From Acestrorhynchus altus (lineage: Eukaryota > Chordata > Actinopteri > Characiformes > Acestrorhynchidae), in NCBI GenBank assembly GCA_034509495.1, contig CM067502.1, forward strand, positions 50,104,835 to 50,168,834: a stretch of 64,000 nt of DNA, given 5' to 3'. Each line of letters begins with the position of its first letter. Within the stretch, counting starts at the first letter, position 1. A program made the position numbers and the translations under genes. Positions 34,589 to 46,654 of this stretch are shown here, one piece after another. A model generated the notes under the pieces. That model did not search any database. It was not told where the DNA came from and worked only from the letters and a program-made list of their open reading frames with translations.

Positions 34589-37500
34589 TTAGACACTGGT
34601 AGATGAATCTGATTGGGTGGTGTTGGGGTTTAGACACTGGTAGATGGAATCTATTTGATTGGTATTAGGGTCTAAGCTCTGATAGAGTGAATCTGATTGG
34701 TCGATATTGGGGTTTTGATTCTGGTAGACAGAATGTATGCTGGTGTTGTTCTGCTGGTTTTCAAATTGATAATTCTCATAATCACCATCAGGCTGAAATG
34801 AGAGCAAACACAGACAACACTGATTAACAGAACATACTTTATACGTCCTAAGGAGAAGTGAACGGTTGTCTGTACAAAGTCACATGACTTTGCAGTGAAA
34901 TAATAAAGAACTGATTTTCACATGAGTTTGAACTCACTAGATTATTTGTAGTCAGTGGTGTGTTGGGAGATCCTGTTGAAAGAGAGAGAGAAATATTAGC
35001 TGATGCATAATCAAGGCCATTTATTCCCTATGGGTTCTAAGTAAAGTAGAACCAGAAAGAAGGAGACTGCAATGAGGCAAGTCAAGTTCTACCCACCAAA
35101 GTCAAGCCATGCCTTTATGGAGCTTGCTTTGTGCACTGTTTCCAAGTCAGAAGCTACAAAATGTCTTGGTCTGCTGAAGCATTAAGCTTTCCCTTCACTG
35201 CAACTAAGGGACAGAGGCCAACCCATGAGGAACAATCCCCATAGCATTATCCCTCCTCCACCAAACTTCACAATCAACACAGTGCTGTCAGACAGGTAAA
35301 GTTCTCCTGGCCTTCACCAAACCCAGACTCGTCTATCAGACTGCCAGATAGAGAAGTGTGATTTATTCCTTTCAGACCAAGGCCCTCAAAGTTAGGGCAA
35401 AAACACACCTTGTCATCTTGGATCTACAGCTCTTTTATATACAGATTTACACTAAACTACTGTACAGTGCTGAACATGTAATGAACTGACATTATCAAAC
35501 TCTCTTCTCTGTTTTATTATTTGTGGTTAGGCAGCATGTTCCCTAAAGATGACCAGCTTTCAACCACCTTGGTCTTCAAAAAACAGCTTAGGATTGGATT
35601 TTTCAGCAGTATTACCATTCCCTTCTGTCTTCTTGTGTCTCAGTCGGTACAAGATCAGTGTTGATCCTCCAATCAGCAGCAGGAGCACACAGACACTCAC
35701 AGTGATGATGACGACAGAGGAACTTCTAAAATCTAAGCATCAGAAAAGTAGTTAACTGAGAACCTACTCACCGTCCAAAATCCGTACAAAGTGAGCATAG
35801 AGTATAAGTTCACTTCTCATGGTTTATCAGTCCTACTCTACCTCATTATCACTGGTTATTCCTCACAATTTGACCACTTTTGTCCACATATTAATGGAGT
35901 GGTAGTGTGTGTTGCATGGGAACTAATGTAGCAGGAACAGTGGTGTTGCTGGGATTTTGAAGGTTACAATAGTATCAGAAATACTGAACCAGTGGTCTTG
36001 TGGTCAGAAACTGACCATTGATGAATGAAAGACTAAAGGGTGACTCATACAAATCATGCATTATAGTCTGTAATAAGGTAGGTGTGTCCAGTGAACCTTT
36101 CCATGAAAAATATCATGGCTCCAGTCCGTCAAAGGGTACTACACACACTCCCACCTATCATGGCCCACCTATCACATTTTTAGGTGGTGGGAGGAAACTA
36201 GAGTAAACAAAGGAAACCCACACAGACACACCTGAGCAGGTTCGAACCCACAACCCAGACCCCTGGAGCTGTGGGACACACACTGTCCAGCTGCCTAACT
36301 AAGTAAGGATATTCCATGGATTTTAAATGTAGAATTTAGAATAGATATTTCTGCTCATGGGCTCCCTCTACAGTTGGGGACTGTAATTGATTTTTGCAAC
36401 TTCCTCCCACTATTGATGGTAGAGGAAAGGATGCACTAATTGCAGTTCAAAGAGTTCAGAAACAAAGTTCATGATAATCAAAGTCTCACCACTAACTTCC
36501 AGCTGGATTTCATTGAAGAGGGAGTAGTAAGGGTTTATATCTCCAGGCTTTGTTCCCTGAAATCCACACAGGTAAAGTCCTCCATCCTCCACAGTCACAT
36601 CACTGACACTCAGATTGAAGAGGTTTTCTTGCGGATGGTCAGAAAGAGAAAACCTTCCTTCCTTTGTGGGATCTCCGAGAGTAAAAATGACCACATACAA
36701 GCTGTGATTGGTCACTTTGTACACATACTTGAAGAGATGTTTATACTCCTGTGGATATGTGCAGGTGAGGGTAACAGTGTCTCCTTGTTGAGCTGTCAGT
36801 GAAACTGACTTTCCACAACAGTCATCTGCCAGGAAAAACCCAAAGAGGCAGATCTTAACTCACAGTAAAAGGCTGCTGGCCTTCACACTACTGGACGTTT
36901 CATGAAGCATTTCAGAATTTCAATCTCAGGACATTAAATGACGTCAGTGAATTCAAAGTCTCTCACCTTCTTTCACTTTTAGCAGCACGTCTGTAGACTG
37001 GGCTCTTTGTTCGTCCACTCCACACCTGTAGGCTCCATCTTCCTCCTGACTTATGTTCTTAATGAGCACGCTGTAGAGTCCAGGAGCTCCTGGAGTGTCA
37101 CCCATGAAGAAGACCCTTCCATCAGGATCTGGTTTGCTCTGTGAGTCTGAGAAAATCTCGCTGGTGCATGTATTCCTTTGTAACTTGCAGAGGTACTTGG
37201 TGTGATTCTTGTATTTCTGAAAGTCATATTTGCACTTGATGAGGACACTTCCTCCTTTGTAGCCAGTCACGTCAGCACAGTCCAATGACATCACTGACCC
37301 AGATATTGAGATATAGAAGAAAATGAGAAGGGAGGGTCCAAAGAAGGGATCATACTGATACATGCGTTAATAACAAAAATAATAAAGAACATTCAGATAG
37401 TTTTTGACCACTGTCAAATATTTTGAAGAATGTATTATTATAATTATCATTATCAATCTAGTAATTACAAATAAGGACTTGCTGACTTTGTCAGCTTAAA

Positions 37501-37875
37501 AGCAAAGAATTGTAGACACAAGTCCATTTTTGATCAAATTTGATACAAATATCTAAATTCTGTGCATATTTGGATCTCAAAGAAGACATATTTGAGTGTC
37601 CTATGATCTCCTGAAGATAAATAATAATAAATAATAACTTTTTGGTGAATAAAAGTACATCAAACTATGAAAAAATCCTGTAAATGTAGCCTCGACTTCT
37701 AAAGGTTAAATAAGCTTAAACCCTAACACTGGCAATTAGCCTGCGTGTCAGCATGTCAGCAGTGAAGCAGCAGTGTAAGATCTGCAGTACTATGGAATGA
37801 CCAGCTGTGGGATCTTCAGAAGTACAATAACTGACCTGAGATCAGGAGGAAGGTGAACGTCAGGAGGATCTTCAT
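34589..37875 (-). CDS. P1: pIgR/CD300-like inhibitory receptor, two Ig-V domains, ITIM repeat tail
   Basis: Exons: 37836-37875 (signal MKILLTFTFLLIS), 36967-37293 (Ig-V1), 36490-36825 (Ig-V2), 35616-35732 (TM), 34938-34972, 34589-34792 (tail). The lengths 40+327+336+117+35+204 join in one frame: 352 residues plus stop. Ig-V1 has DCADVTGYKGGSV, KYLCK with a second Cys at NTC (the extra CD300/pIgR disulfide) and GAYRCGV. Ig-V2 has DDCCGKSVSL, LTCTYPQEY and GLYLCGF. There is no stalk exon. TM is VIITVSVCVLLLLIGGSTLI, followed by YRLRHKK. The tail has YENY, SVYQNQ, and the ITIMs SLYQSL and SIYQCL spaced 14 residues apart. Predicted single-pass leukocyte surface receptor recruiting SH2 phosphatases. 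Confidence 0.85.
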
Positions 37876-37879
37876 CTTG

Positions 37880-38379
37880 AAGTGAACACGAAGTAAGTCC
37901 TCTAAGATCTTTTTGGTTCTTACAGTATGCCGTCTATCATTATATTGTCTTCTGTCTAGTTCAGCTGGTTCCTCTTTCTCTGAAATTGTCTCACAGTTCC
38001 TCCCCCAGCATCAGTGACCTCACAACAGTCATCTTCTGAAAGTGTGTGGGTGGAAGGTTCATTTAAAAAAAATCACTGACCTCACAGGAACATGGAAAGA
38101 AGATGAATATCTGGACATATATAGACATATGTACATCTAGAGCAGGATCACCAGCCCTGCTCCTGGCTTCAACTCCAACCCAAATCTAACACACTCCATT
38201 CAGCCAATCAGGGACATCAGAAGGCAATAATTACTTGGATCAGATATGTTGGATTAGGCTTGAACTTAGAGCCTCCAGAAAGGTAACAGGGTTGGTGACC
38301 CCTGAAATAGTCATTCTACATCTTTGGGAAAGGTTGGAGTGGCAAAACCAAACATCTACCAAAATGCACTAAGCCTCTT
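37880..38379. other. 5' flank of P1
   Basis: No clear TATA box. 38130-38300 contains catctagagcaggatcaccagccctg and aggtaacagggttggtgacccctg, inverted-like ends of a dispersed repeat. No exon. Confidence 0.35.
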
Positions 38380-38389
38380 GTGGTTGACT

Positions 38390-38690
38390 GCAATCACTCT
38401 CCAGTGGTTGCTTTCCAGCAGTTGCACCCCAGAAGTCATTCCCCAGCAGTCACTTCCCAGCAGTTGCTCTCTAGCAGTTACTCTCCAGCAGTCACTCTCA
38501 AGTAGCTGCTTTCCAGCAGTTGCTCCCCAGTAGTCGCTCCCCAGCAGTCGCTCCCGAACAGACGTTCTCCAGCAGTCACTCTCTAGCACTCGCTCTCCAG
38601 AAATCACTCCACAATTACATTTACATGAGGCTGTGACCTGTCTTTTTCTTGCAATCACTCTCTAGCAGTTGCTCTGCCGCACTTTCTTGA
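38390..38690. repeat. Short-period repeat (cagcagt-type units of about 15-18 bp)
   Basis: Words such as ccagcagttgctc, ccagcagtcactct and ccagtagtcgctcc recur in tandem with variation. Frames on both strands come from the repeat. Confidence 0.8.
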
Positions 38691-39237
38691 TACCACAGGA
38701 AGAACTTTATCTTTAACTGGAAATAACTCACTGGCAGTGGCACGATTGCACAATGAGCTGTTGCAGTACCTCCAGCAACCGCTCCACAGCAGTGTGACTC
38801 AGGAAATCTCTCAATTATACTGTGATCAGTCTTTCTCCAGCAATCACTTATTAAAAATAATTTGGAATAACATCTTTTGCACCAATTTTCTATGAAAGAT
38901 CAGAAAGTAGTTTTCTCCCGTTAGTTACCATTTTAGATGATATGAGATATTGGCCTGACGTATTTCATTTACACTCGTCTCTGATGTCATCTAGAAACTA
39001 CAAGCAAACATTCGTTTATCTTCATTGGTAGTAAATTTAATTTGTTCTTAATGCACATGTGCAGTACTTCCCTTCTTCTCTGAGGTTTCGTTTGGTTCCC
39101 TCTTTAGGTCTTAAAATTGTTGAACATTCTATTTTCTCCTGCTAGAATGGAATAAAATGTGACACTAATGAAACTGCTTAAACAATTTGGTCAAATATAT
39201 TTATTTACATTTCTTTTTAAGAGAGAAAACATTTGAT

Positions 39238-40345
39238 AAGAAGAACCTAAATTAGTTTGTTAATTAGTTAATTAGTTTGAACATATTATTTCTAATGATA
39301 TATATATAATATTTTTGTAACAACAATATAATATAATAATAAAATAATATAACAGTAACTATCATGATATTTCTTATGCCATATCTCAACACATCTCACA
39401 AGAAGACCTTACTCTCACTAAAGGCAACATCAGCATCAGAGAGGGAATCTGTGAGGGAATCTGTGCCATGCTGTAGATGGCCTGAACTGGGAGGAGTGAT
39501 GGTCTCTGTGTAGTGAAGTACATGCTGTTCAGGGGATTGGAAGGTAGTTGGATTGCAGAGTGAAGTAGAGCTGCTTGAATGTGACCTGATGTCTGTAATC
39601 TCTTCATACACCGGCTCAGACTGAGGAACCTGATGACAGAAACAGTGTTTTAAGGAATCATGTAGACACACATAAAGATCCATATAAAGTATAAACACAC
39701 TCAAACACATGGCGGTAATACAATACATCTGTCCTCATACTGTCCTTACTCAGAAATATTGACAAAACGATATAAAAGTGATATACAGGTGAGCAATTAA
39801 CTGGTTTGAAGGCAAGGAGTTAAGTTTCTCCTCTCCTGAAGTGATGTACAGGTGAGAGATGCAGAATAAACTGCATAAGGAACAAAGGAACACTAGCGGA
39901 AGTCTGGCTGCCCTGAATAACTGGGGAAAAACAAAATCAAAGATAAACTGGTTCAAGGGCTAGGAGTTAGGCTTCTCCTCTCCTGGAGGAGGCGAAAAGG
40001 AGAAGAAGGAGAAAGCTCGAGAGGCACTCAAGGAAGGAGGAAGTAGATAAGGGGAAGTGTCCACACTTTCATCCCGTGCAGAGGAAAAAAAAGGAGGGGA
40101 TGACTCGAACCCAGCTTCACAGTCTTGCTGGAAAGCCCAGATGAGCTCACGGTCCAGTATGTGGCAGGAGGGCATCTAGGACCATTTCTCTGAACCAAAG
40201 CCCTCCCGGTCCACAAGATACCGGCACCGACTGTGTACCTGCCAGCCATCCAAGAAGCAGCTCACGGTGTTTGACATGTGGAAGGTGGGAGGCAAGGGGA
40301 GGTGGTAGGACACAGGGCTGACTCTGCAAAGGACCTTGAAGGGCC
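39238..40345. repeat. Segmental duplication, copy 1 (tail exon plus gypsy fragment)
   Basis: Matches 40577-41558 in order: an AT-rich stretch, a receptor tail exon, its intron start (tgtagacacacataaa), and a gypsy chromodomain fragment. Offset is about 1.2-1.3 kb. The copies differ by many substitutions and indels. Confidence 0.85.
39396..39629 (-). CDS. Second copy of the P2-type cytoplasmic tail exon
   Basis: Acceptor AG before GTT CCT CAG TCT GAG, then PVYEEITDIRSH as in P2, and the same end SDADVAFSESKVFL. Between them the exon is 57 bp shorter than in P2. An 8-base deletion shifts the frame near 39569, and further differences of 49 bases restore it, so about 45 codons are read in another frame. 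The tyrosine words NSMY and YSMAQ of P2 lie out of frame here, and HYTETI appears instead. It could be an alternative last exon of P2 (phase 0 acceptor, same as 41000) or a leftover. Confidence 0.55.
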   Translation of the reverse strand, partial: VPQSEPVYEEITDIRSHSSSSTSLCNPTTFQSPEQHVLHYTETITPPSSGHLQHGTDSLTDSLSDADVAFSESKVFL

Positions 40346-40510
40346 CAAAGTTGTGAGGGGCCAGTTGGCATGAAGTACCACGCCAGCAATCCAGTTCAGA
40401 GGGCAAAGCATTCCGCCAGTGTTCCAGTTTGGAACTTCTGTTTTGTATTTTGTGTTCCGTTTCATTATTAATCCCTCAACCCCAGCATTTACCTCTGCTA
40501 CCCTAGTCTT
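39960..40510 (-). mobile_element. Ty3/gypsy chromodomain fragment, copy 1
   Basis: The minus strand encodes RYLVDREGFGSEKW and, in another frame, PSCHILDRELIWAFQQDC. This is the chromodomain-like C-terminus of chromovirus-type gypsy integrases. It carries stops and frameshifts. Confidence 0.7.
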
Positions 40511-40576
40511 CATCTACTGGTCTGCTCGGCTCACTATCCTGACACTTGTTCAGGGACCAATCAACATTGATCAGTG

Positions 40577-41558
40577 AGAAGAACCTAAATCTCCAGGATT
40601 CATTTATTTAAATATATTATTTTTTAATTATATATAGAATATTTTTGTAACAAAAAAATAATATAATAGTAACTATCATGATATTTCATATGCCATAGCT
40701 CAAAACATCTCACAAGAAGACTTTACTCTCACTAAAGGCAACATCAGCATTAGTGAGGGAACCTGGACTCTTCTGGAAACTCACAGTGGAGGACATTTGG
40801 TCTTCAGGGGTGGGTTTTGGAAGCTGTGCCATGCTGTAGCTGCACTGAACTGGGCTGGATGATGGTCTCTGTGACGTGACGTACATGCTGTTCAGGTGAT
40901 TGGAGGGTAGTGGGATTGTAGAGAAAAGTAGAGCTGTTTGGGTGTCTGAATGTGACCTGATGTCTGTAATCTCTTCATACACCGGCTCAGACTGAGGAAC
41001 CTGATGAGAGAATCAGGGTTTTAAGGAATCATGTAGACACACATAAACATCCATATACAGTATAAACACACTCAAACACATGGATGTAACACAATGCATC
41101 TGTCCTCATACTGTCCTTACTCAGAAATATTGACAAAACGATAAAAAAAGGGATGTACAGATGAGCAATAACTGGTTTGAAGGCAAGGAGTTAGGCTTCT
41201 CTCCTGGAGGAGGCAAAAAGGAGAAGAGAGAGAAAGCCCGAGAGGCACTCAAGGAAGGAGGAATAGATAAGGGGAAGTGTCCACACTTTCATCCCTTGCA
41301 GAGGAGGAAAAGAGAAAAAAGCGGGGATGACTCGAACCCAGCTTCACAGTCTTCTTTGAAAGCCCAGATGAGCTCACTGTCCTGTATGTGGCAGGAAGGC
41401 ATCTAGGACCATTTCTCTGAACCATAGCCCTCCTGGTCCCCAAGATACCGGGGCCGACCGTGTACCTGCTGGTAGCTCACGGTGTTTGACATGTGGAAGG
41501 TGGGGGACAGGGGGAGGTGGTAGGACACAGGGCTGACTCTGCAAAGGACCTTGAAGGG
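40577..41558. repeat. Segmental duplication, copy 2
   Basis: Counterpart of 39238-40345. Carries the P2 tail exon (40710-41000) and a second gypsy fragment (41160-41558, minus). Confidence 0.85.
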
Positions 41559-44500
41559 CTAATGTTTATTCAGCTTGGATGTTTCAGCCCAGCGTTCAGC
41601 ACCATCACACATATTGGATGGAGCATAACCCTTCTCCCACATGGTGTCAATAGGTTCATGTTAATTTATCTGCTCCAGTGAGTCCTATTCTATTGGCAGT
41701 TTTTCTCTATAGGAACTAGACAAGGATGTGTGCATTTTCACATCTGTGTCAGCAATGGGTGCAGCTTAAAATAGCTGAATGCATTCATTAGAAGGGGTGT
41801 CCATAAACTTTTGGACATGTAGTGCACCTCTAACTCATACATAAACACACTCTAAAGGATACTTACTACACTGCTGCTTCCCGCTGATGAAGAGCTGGAG
41901 CCTATCAAACACAAACGGTCAATATTAATGAGTCCTGCTACAAACCCCCCAGAACCTCAGCCTAACTGTGAAGCATGGTGGAGGGAGCATCCTGGTTTGG
42001 GGCTGCTTTGCTGGACAGCTAGCATCAAAAAGACTGGATGACTAAGAAGACAATTTGTTTCTTGGTAACCGTAAACCCGTTGAGATGCTGTGGTATGAAG
42101 AGGGCTGTGCATGCAAAGCATTCCAGAAATACTGATTATCTGCAACAAGTGGATCAGACACAGCAGTGCTGCTGGAGTGTTTAACCCCCTCACCAACATT
42201 CACATACACTGATGTGTGTGTGAGCAGTACCTTGTGTGTTGGAGCATCTCAGTCTGTAGAAGATCAGTGTTGATCCTCCAATCAGCAGCAGAAGCACACA
42301 GACACTCACAGTGATGATGATGACAGAGGAATCTGGAGCTGAGAGACAGGAATAACAGCTCATGACCAGCTTTATCACACACACATGAACACACACACAC
42401 ACCTCCTCAGTCTTCATAGAAGGGCTACCAGAGGTCATCACTGGAGGTGATGTTGGGGCTGGTGGTGCTGTTGGTGATGTTGCTTTTGGTGTTGGTGGTT
42501 CTGGTGTTGCTGTTGCTGCTGGTGATGCTGTTGGTGATACTGGTGGTCCTGCTGGTGGTCCTTCTGAAGGTCTGTAGGATGATCCTTTAAAACATGAGTT
42601 CAGAGTAAACTTCTGATCTCTGGTTGAATCATTTATGAAAAATAAAGATAAACTGAGCTTCATTAAAGCTGCTGACGACGTCGACGTGATTCTGACTTTA
42701 TAAAACCAAGAACTGAAATCATAATTTGATGGAAATTATTGATGAAAAGTTCTTTAAGAAAACGCTGTCAGAACACGACAGCAACAAGTACCAATTCCTC
42801 CGTGATGAGATACTGTTGGTGTTTATGAGCTCTTATAGGTTCTAGATAGTGTAGTGGTTCTAGCTCTGCTGACTCTCTCAGTGTGGTGTAGAAGCTGCAG
42901 TTCTAGTTGAACAGCTTTTCTCACCAACATGAAGCGATGAAGAAGAGTGACGGTGCTATTTTCATTTTTCCACTTTTCTTTAGAATCATCGATAAAACTT
43001 TACTAATTAAAGCTTTACACACAAACACACAAACACACAAGAGCTCCATCATCTGTAGGAGAAGATTAAGGTTCTCACCAGAAACCTGCAGCTCAGTCTC
43101 TGAGAAGAGGGAACGATAAGCGTCTGGATTCCCACTGGTCCCAATTCCACAGTAATAAAGTCCTCCATCATCTTCTCTCACATCACTGATTCTCACACTG
43201 ATCACTTTAGATCTTCTGTCCTCAGAGATGGAGAACCTGTCTCTCTTAGAGGCTGAAGAACTGATCGGCTCTGTTAAATATTGACTCTTCTGTGTGTAGA
43301 AGATCTTGGTTTTTGTCTTAAACTCCTCTGGATAGGAGCAGTTGATGGTGACGTTCTCTCCCAGATGAGCAGTCACAGTCGTTGGTCCAGAACAACATGG
43401 ATCTGTCAATCATATCAAATAAAACAGATGATCTACTGATGTGTTGATTTCCAGACATCATAATCACAGCAGTTCCACATGATGTTTCTGTAAGTTGTAA
43501 ACGTTCTCGTCTCCACCAACTGAAAAAGCCATTTTCCCTTTATCAATATTTCAGGAGCCTCTAGTGTTTAATAACTGCTTCTGTTCTTCACAAACTGAAC
43601 TGGAACCTTCAATCTCTTCATTTTAATGCTTTATTATCATCAATGATCACCTTCTTTCATCATCAGGTTCACAGTGTGATTCCACCCTCCAGTCTCTCCA
43701 CACCGATATGATCCAGCATCTTCTAAACTCAGGTTTCTGAAGATCACCCTCAGGACTCCAGAGTGGTAATTTAGAGAAACTCTGTCTTTATGAACCCATA
43801 TGACCTGTGTTTGACCAGGTGTCCGATATGCACACTGGTTCATTGATTCTTTACAGAAATATTTATCATTTCCTTCATTTTGTTGGTAAATGCAGTAAAT
43901 AACGACGCCACCTCCAGCATAGCCAATCACATCAGAGCAGTCAGCTGCACCTGCAAATGAAACAGAAGAGTCTCAGTTGTCTCTCTGATCTCATCAAGTC
44001 CCTCTAAGGAGCCACCCGCAACGCCGCCGTCCTGCCACCAGGGGGTGACCGGAGACCAGTACTCAGCGCAGGTGAGCTCAGGTGTGCTGTGGTTATATAA
44101 GGACCAGCGTCTTACCCTCCACTCGGTCGCTTGGTGAAAGATTCCCGAGTTGCTGTCAGTAATTTTGGTATTTCCTTTCTGATCTGTCTTTCCTCCAAAG
44201 CGAGGCGTGTTTCTTTAAAACAATCTCCTTATTTCCCTCGTCCTCCTCTCGCAAACGAGGACCAGCTGATCTTCATTCCCTCCTCACCAAGCAGGACAGT
44301 CTGTCCCTCTCTCTCTTTAAAGAGAGTGATTTGAGTTTGGGTTTTCCTTCTCGTTTGAGAAGCAGTTCTAAATTTTCCCCTCTTTCCCCGCTTGCTCTTC
44401 AGTCTTGCCACGCGCTTGGTTGCCCAGGCGACAAGTTAGCTCACTAGGCTAAAGTGCTCGCAATCTGAGCGCAGGGTGGGGGTTCAAACCCTGTGTCTCA

Positions 44501-44984
44501 TAAAATAATTCCTTTGTTTACTTTATTAATTACATCAGCCGCTCTCCTTCTTTCTTGTTTTCATTTTAGATCGCTGGCGTCTTCTGCTCGACCTCAGTAC
44601 ATCAAGTACCTTATAATACATAAACCCTATCAGCCCATAAGCCCCTCCCCCTCCTATGGCAGTGGTAACAGCTCCGCCCCCTCATCTCAGTGGCCTGTGT
44701 TCAAGCCCAGCTCAGAACACAGCCGCTTAGTAGGCAGTTGAGTCCAGAAAATTCTCATACTCACGGTCGCAACCCTGGTGGGTTTCAAACATTAATTAAT
44801 TATTATTATTAATTAATTCCCGCCTCCTTGTCGTCCCATAACAGTCCCTCCAAGTTCTCTCCTTTCTACAGTTCTGCATCAACATCTGCAGCACAGACGC
44901 TACAACTCCATTATGTCCCTTAAATGTGCAGCAGAAGAACTGACCTGAGATCAGGAAGAAGGTGAAGATGTGGAGGATCTTCAT
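40710..44984 (-). CDS. P2: pIgR/CD300-like receptor with Pro-rich stalk and YEEI tail
   Basis: Exons: 44945-44984 (signal MKILHIFTFFLIS), 43651-43950 (Ig-V1), 43079-43402 (Ig-V2), 42429-42584 (stalk), 42231-42338 (TM), 41867-41901, 40710-41000 (tail). The lengths 40+300+324+156+108+35+291 give one frame of 417 residues. Ig-V1: DCSDVIGYAGGGV, DKYFCK, MNQC, GSYRCGE. Ig-V2: DPCCSGPTTVT, INCSYPEEF, GLYYCGI. The stalk is Pro/Thr/Ala-rich. TM is VIIITVSVCVLLLLIGGSTL, followed by FYRLR. The tail begins VPQSEPVYEEITDIRSH: YEEI is the preferred Src-family SH2 site, and YVTS and YSMAQL follow. There is no strict ITIM. The stalk donor GTAGCC is weak. A second tail exon lies at 39396-39629. Confidence 0.83.
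41160..41825. mobile_element. Gypsy fragment copy 2 and M1 element copy 5
   Basis: 41160-41558 (minus) repeats the gypsy chromodomain fragment. 41560-41825 (plus) is the right half of an M1-type element ending gaaggggtgtccataaac and tggacatgtagtgc. Both lie in the last P2 intron. Confidence 0.65.
44005..44843. mobile_element. 839-bp insertion in the first P2 intron
   Basis: Flanked by the same 7 bases gtccctc (43998-44004 and 44844-44850). P3 and P4 have the short intron without it, so it is younger than their divergence. It contains a ggttatataaggacc box near 44092 and a tRNA-like pair of pol III boxes (ttagctcactagg and ggttcaaaccc, 44434-44496). It encodes no recognised protein. It may be a solo LTR or a composite with a tRNA-derived SINE. 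Confidence 0.6.
44424..44500 (+). ncRNA. tRNA-like (SINE-type) pol III box pair
   Basis: ttagctcactagg fits box A and ggttcaaaccc fits box B at tRNA spacing, with a 5-bp anticodon-type stem between. The loop lacks the usual T33 and the T arm carries extra G, so I read it as a tRNA-derived SINE head rather than a working tRNA. Confidence 0.35.
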
Positions 44985-45244
44985 CCTGAACTGAACTTCA
45001 GCTTCACTGATGTTCACTGAACTCCACTCCACTGTGTTCCCCTTCTGTACGTTTGTTTTAATCTTCTTCACAGTGAGTTCTGCTGCGTGTGGTCCTCTGG
45101 GTGAGTCTCTTCTTCTGGCTGCTCTGGTGGGTTTCCTGTTTGTCAGGAAGACACAGGGAGGCTAAACTTAGAGCTCCTGCCATCAGCATCACTAACCACA
45201 AACCAAGTGATGAGATCATTTCTGTGAGGAGACATTTAGTATGT

Positions 45245-45880
45245 ATGCTCACTGGACACTTTATTAGGAACAACGATTGATTAATGCATTTATCTAATCA
45301 GCCAATCAGGTGGCAGCACTGCAGTGTATAAAATCATGAAGATATGGGTCAGCAGCTTCAGGTAATGTTCACATCAACCATCATACTGCAGGAAAATGTC
45401 ATCTCCATTATTCTAAGTGTGGTATGATTGCTGATCTTCTGGGATATTCAGCTCTACAGTCTGTAGAGTTCCTCAGAATGGTGAAATGAAGAAAACACCT
45501 CAGAAAACAGTTCTGCAGATGGAAACACCTTGTTCATGAAAGAGGTCAAAAGAGAACTGGTTGGAGGTGACAGAAGGGTTACAATAAGTCAGAGAACCTT
45601 TCTGTACAACTGGAGAGCGGAAAAGCATCTCCAAACTTGAGGACACTGAGGTACAACAGGAGAATACCACATGAGGGTCCACTTCCATGAGCCAAGGACA
45701 GAAAGCTGAGTCTGCAGTGGACACAGAATGACCAGCACTGAAAAGTTGAAGACTGGAGAAAGGTAGCCTGGTCTGATGAATCTGGATTTCTGCTGAGGAA
45801 CGTCTTTGATAGCATATCCTTTACTATAGATATTTAGATGTGCTTGATTTGTACTGTTATAGGCCAAGAGGAACAGCCAT
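45245..45880 (+). mobile_element. Dispersed DNA repeat M3 (ctttattaggaaca end)
   Basis: Starts cactggacactttattaggaaca and contains cagccaatcaggtggcagcactgcagtg and gagcggaaaagcatctc, a family I know from many fish genomes. No intact transposase. A copy sits at the matching place upstream of P4 (59834). Confidence 0.6.
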
Positions 45881-46650
45881 GTTCCTCATGAGATGAGGAG
45901 CATGGAGCAAGAGGTGCTTGACTGTCAGACTTTCAGACTGCACCAAGTCACATGACCAATCACATTAAAGCAGCCTACAGCTTCAGCCAATAAGAGAGAA
46001 CTTCAGCTCCACTGTATTTAATTCTCTTCAGACTTTTCTGGGTAAGGATTCATCCTCCTTGTCTCTGTCTCTTTATTTCCATTTCCTTTCTTTCTGGGAC
46101 ACAGACACGTACATGGTTTCCCAGCTCTGGAGTGGAGTGACTGTCTAACTGCATGCTGTTACACCCTGTGGAGAACACACATTCTAAACCTCCTGCTTTC
46201 TCTTCTACATACATTTGTGTCTCAATGTCTTCAATAACAGCAGAGAATGTCCATCAAATGTCCCCCAAACGAAGCAGAAAACTGAAGTGAGGTCAGATGA
46301 GTGTGTGTATCGGTATCAGAGTGAGTGTCTGTTAAATTAGTAAAGAAAACACAGAACCGTCTTCATAGAAATCTTTTATTCATATTGATTTTTCCTTTAA
46401 TTGAGTTCATGCTCTTATTCAGACTGTTATTGATCAGTCAAACAGAACATTTACATTGTAAAAGAACAGTGTGAAATGTACAGTAACTTACTGTCAGTAA
46501 TTAGTGAGTAAGTTACTGAAGTACATTTAACAGTACACAGACATTTAATCACAGAACCTATAAAATACTGTATTTTATTGGATTAAAATCACAGTAACCG
46601 TTACTAACCGTTAGGAGGCGCTGTATTTTAAACCACAGCAACCATTATAC
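45881..46650. other. P3 3' region, non-coding
   Basis: 46340-46460 matches 54140-54260 beyond the P4 tail (cttttattcat, ttcagactgt-type words), which identifies both as 3' flanks or 3' UTRs of paralogous genes. Confidence 0.5.
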
Positions 46651-46654
46651 TTAA

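Noticed and set aside
42390..42428. Stalk donor of P2 at the GTGTGT run (after 42403)
   Set aside because: That join puts the TM exon out of frame; the donor at 42428 keeps frame and matches the P3 donor position.
44424..44500. Functional tRNA gene
   Set aside because: T33 is lacking and the T arm does not pair normally; better explained as a SINE head inside an insertion.
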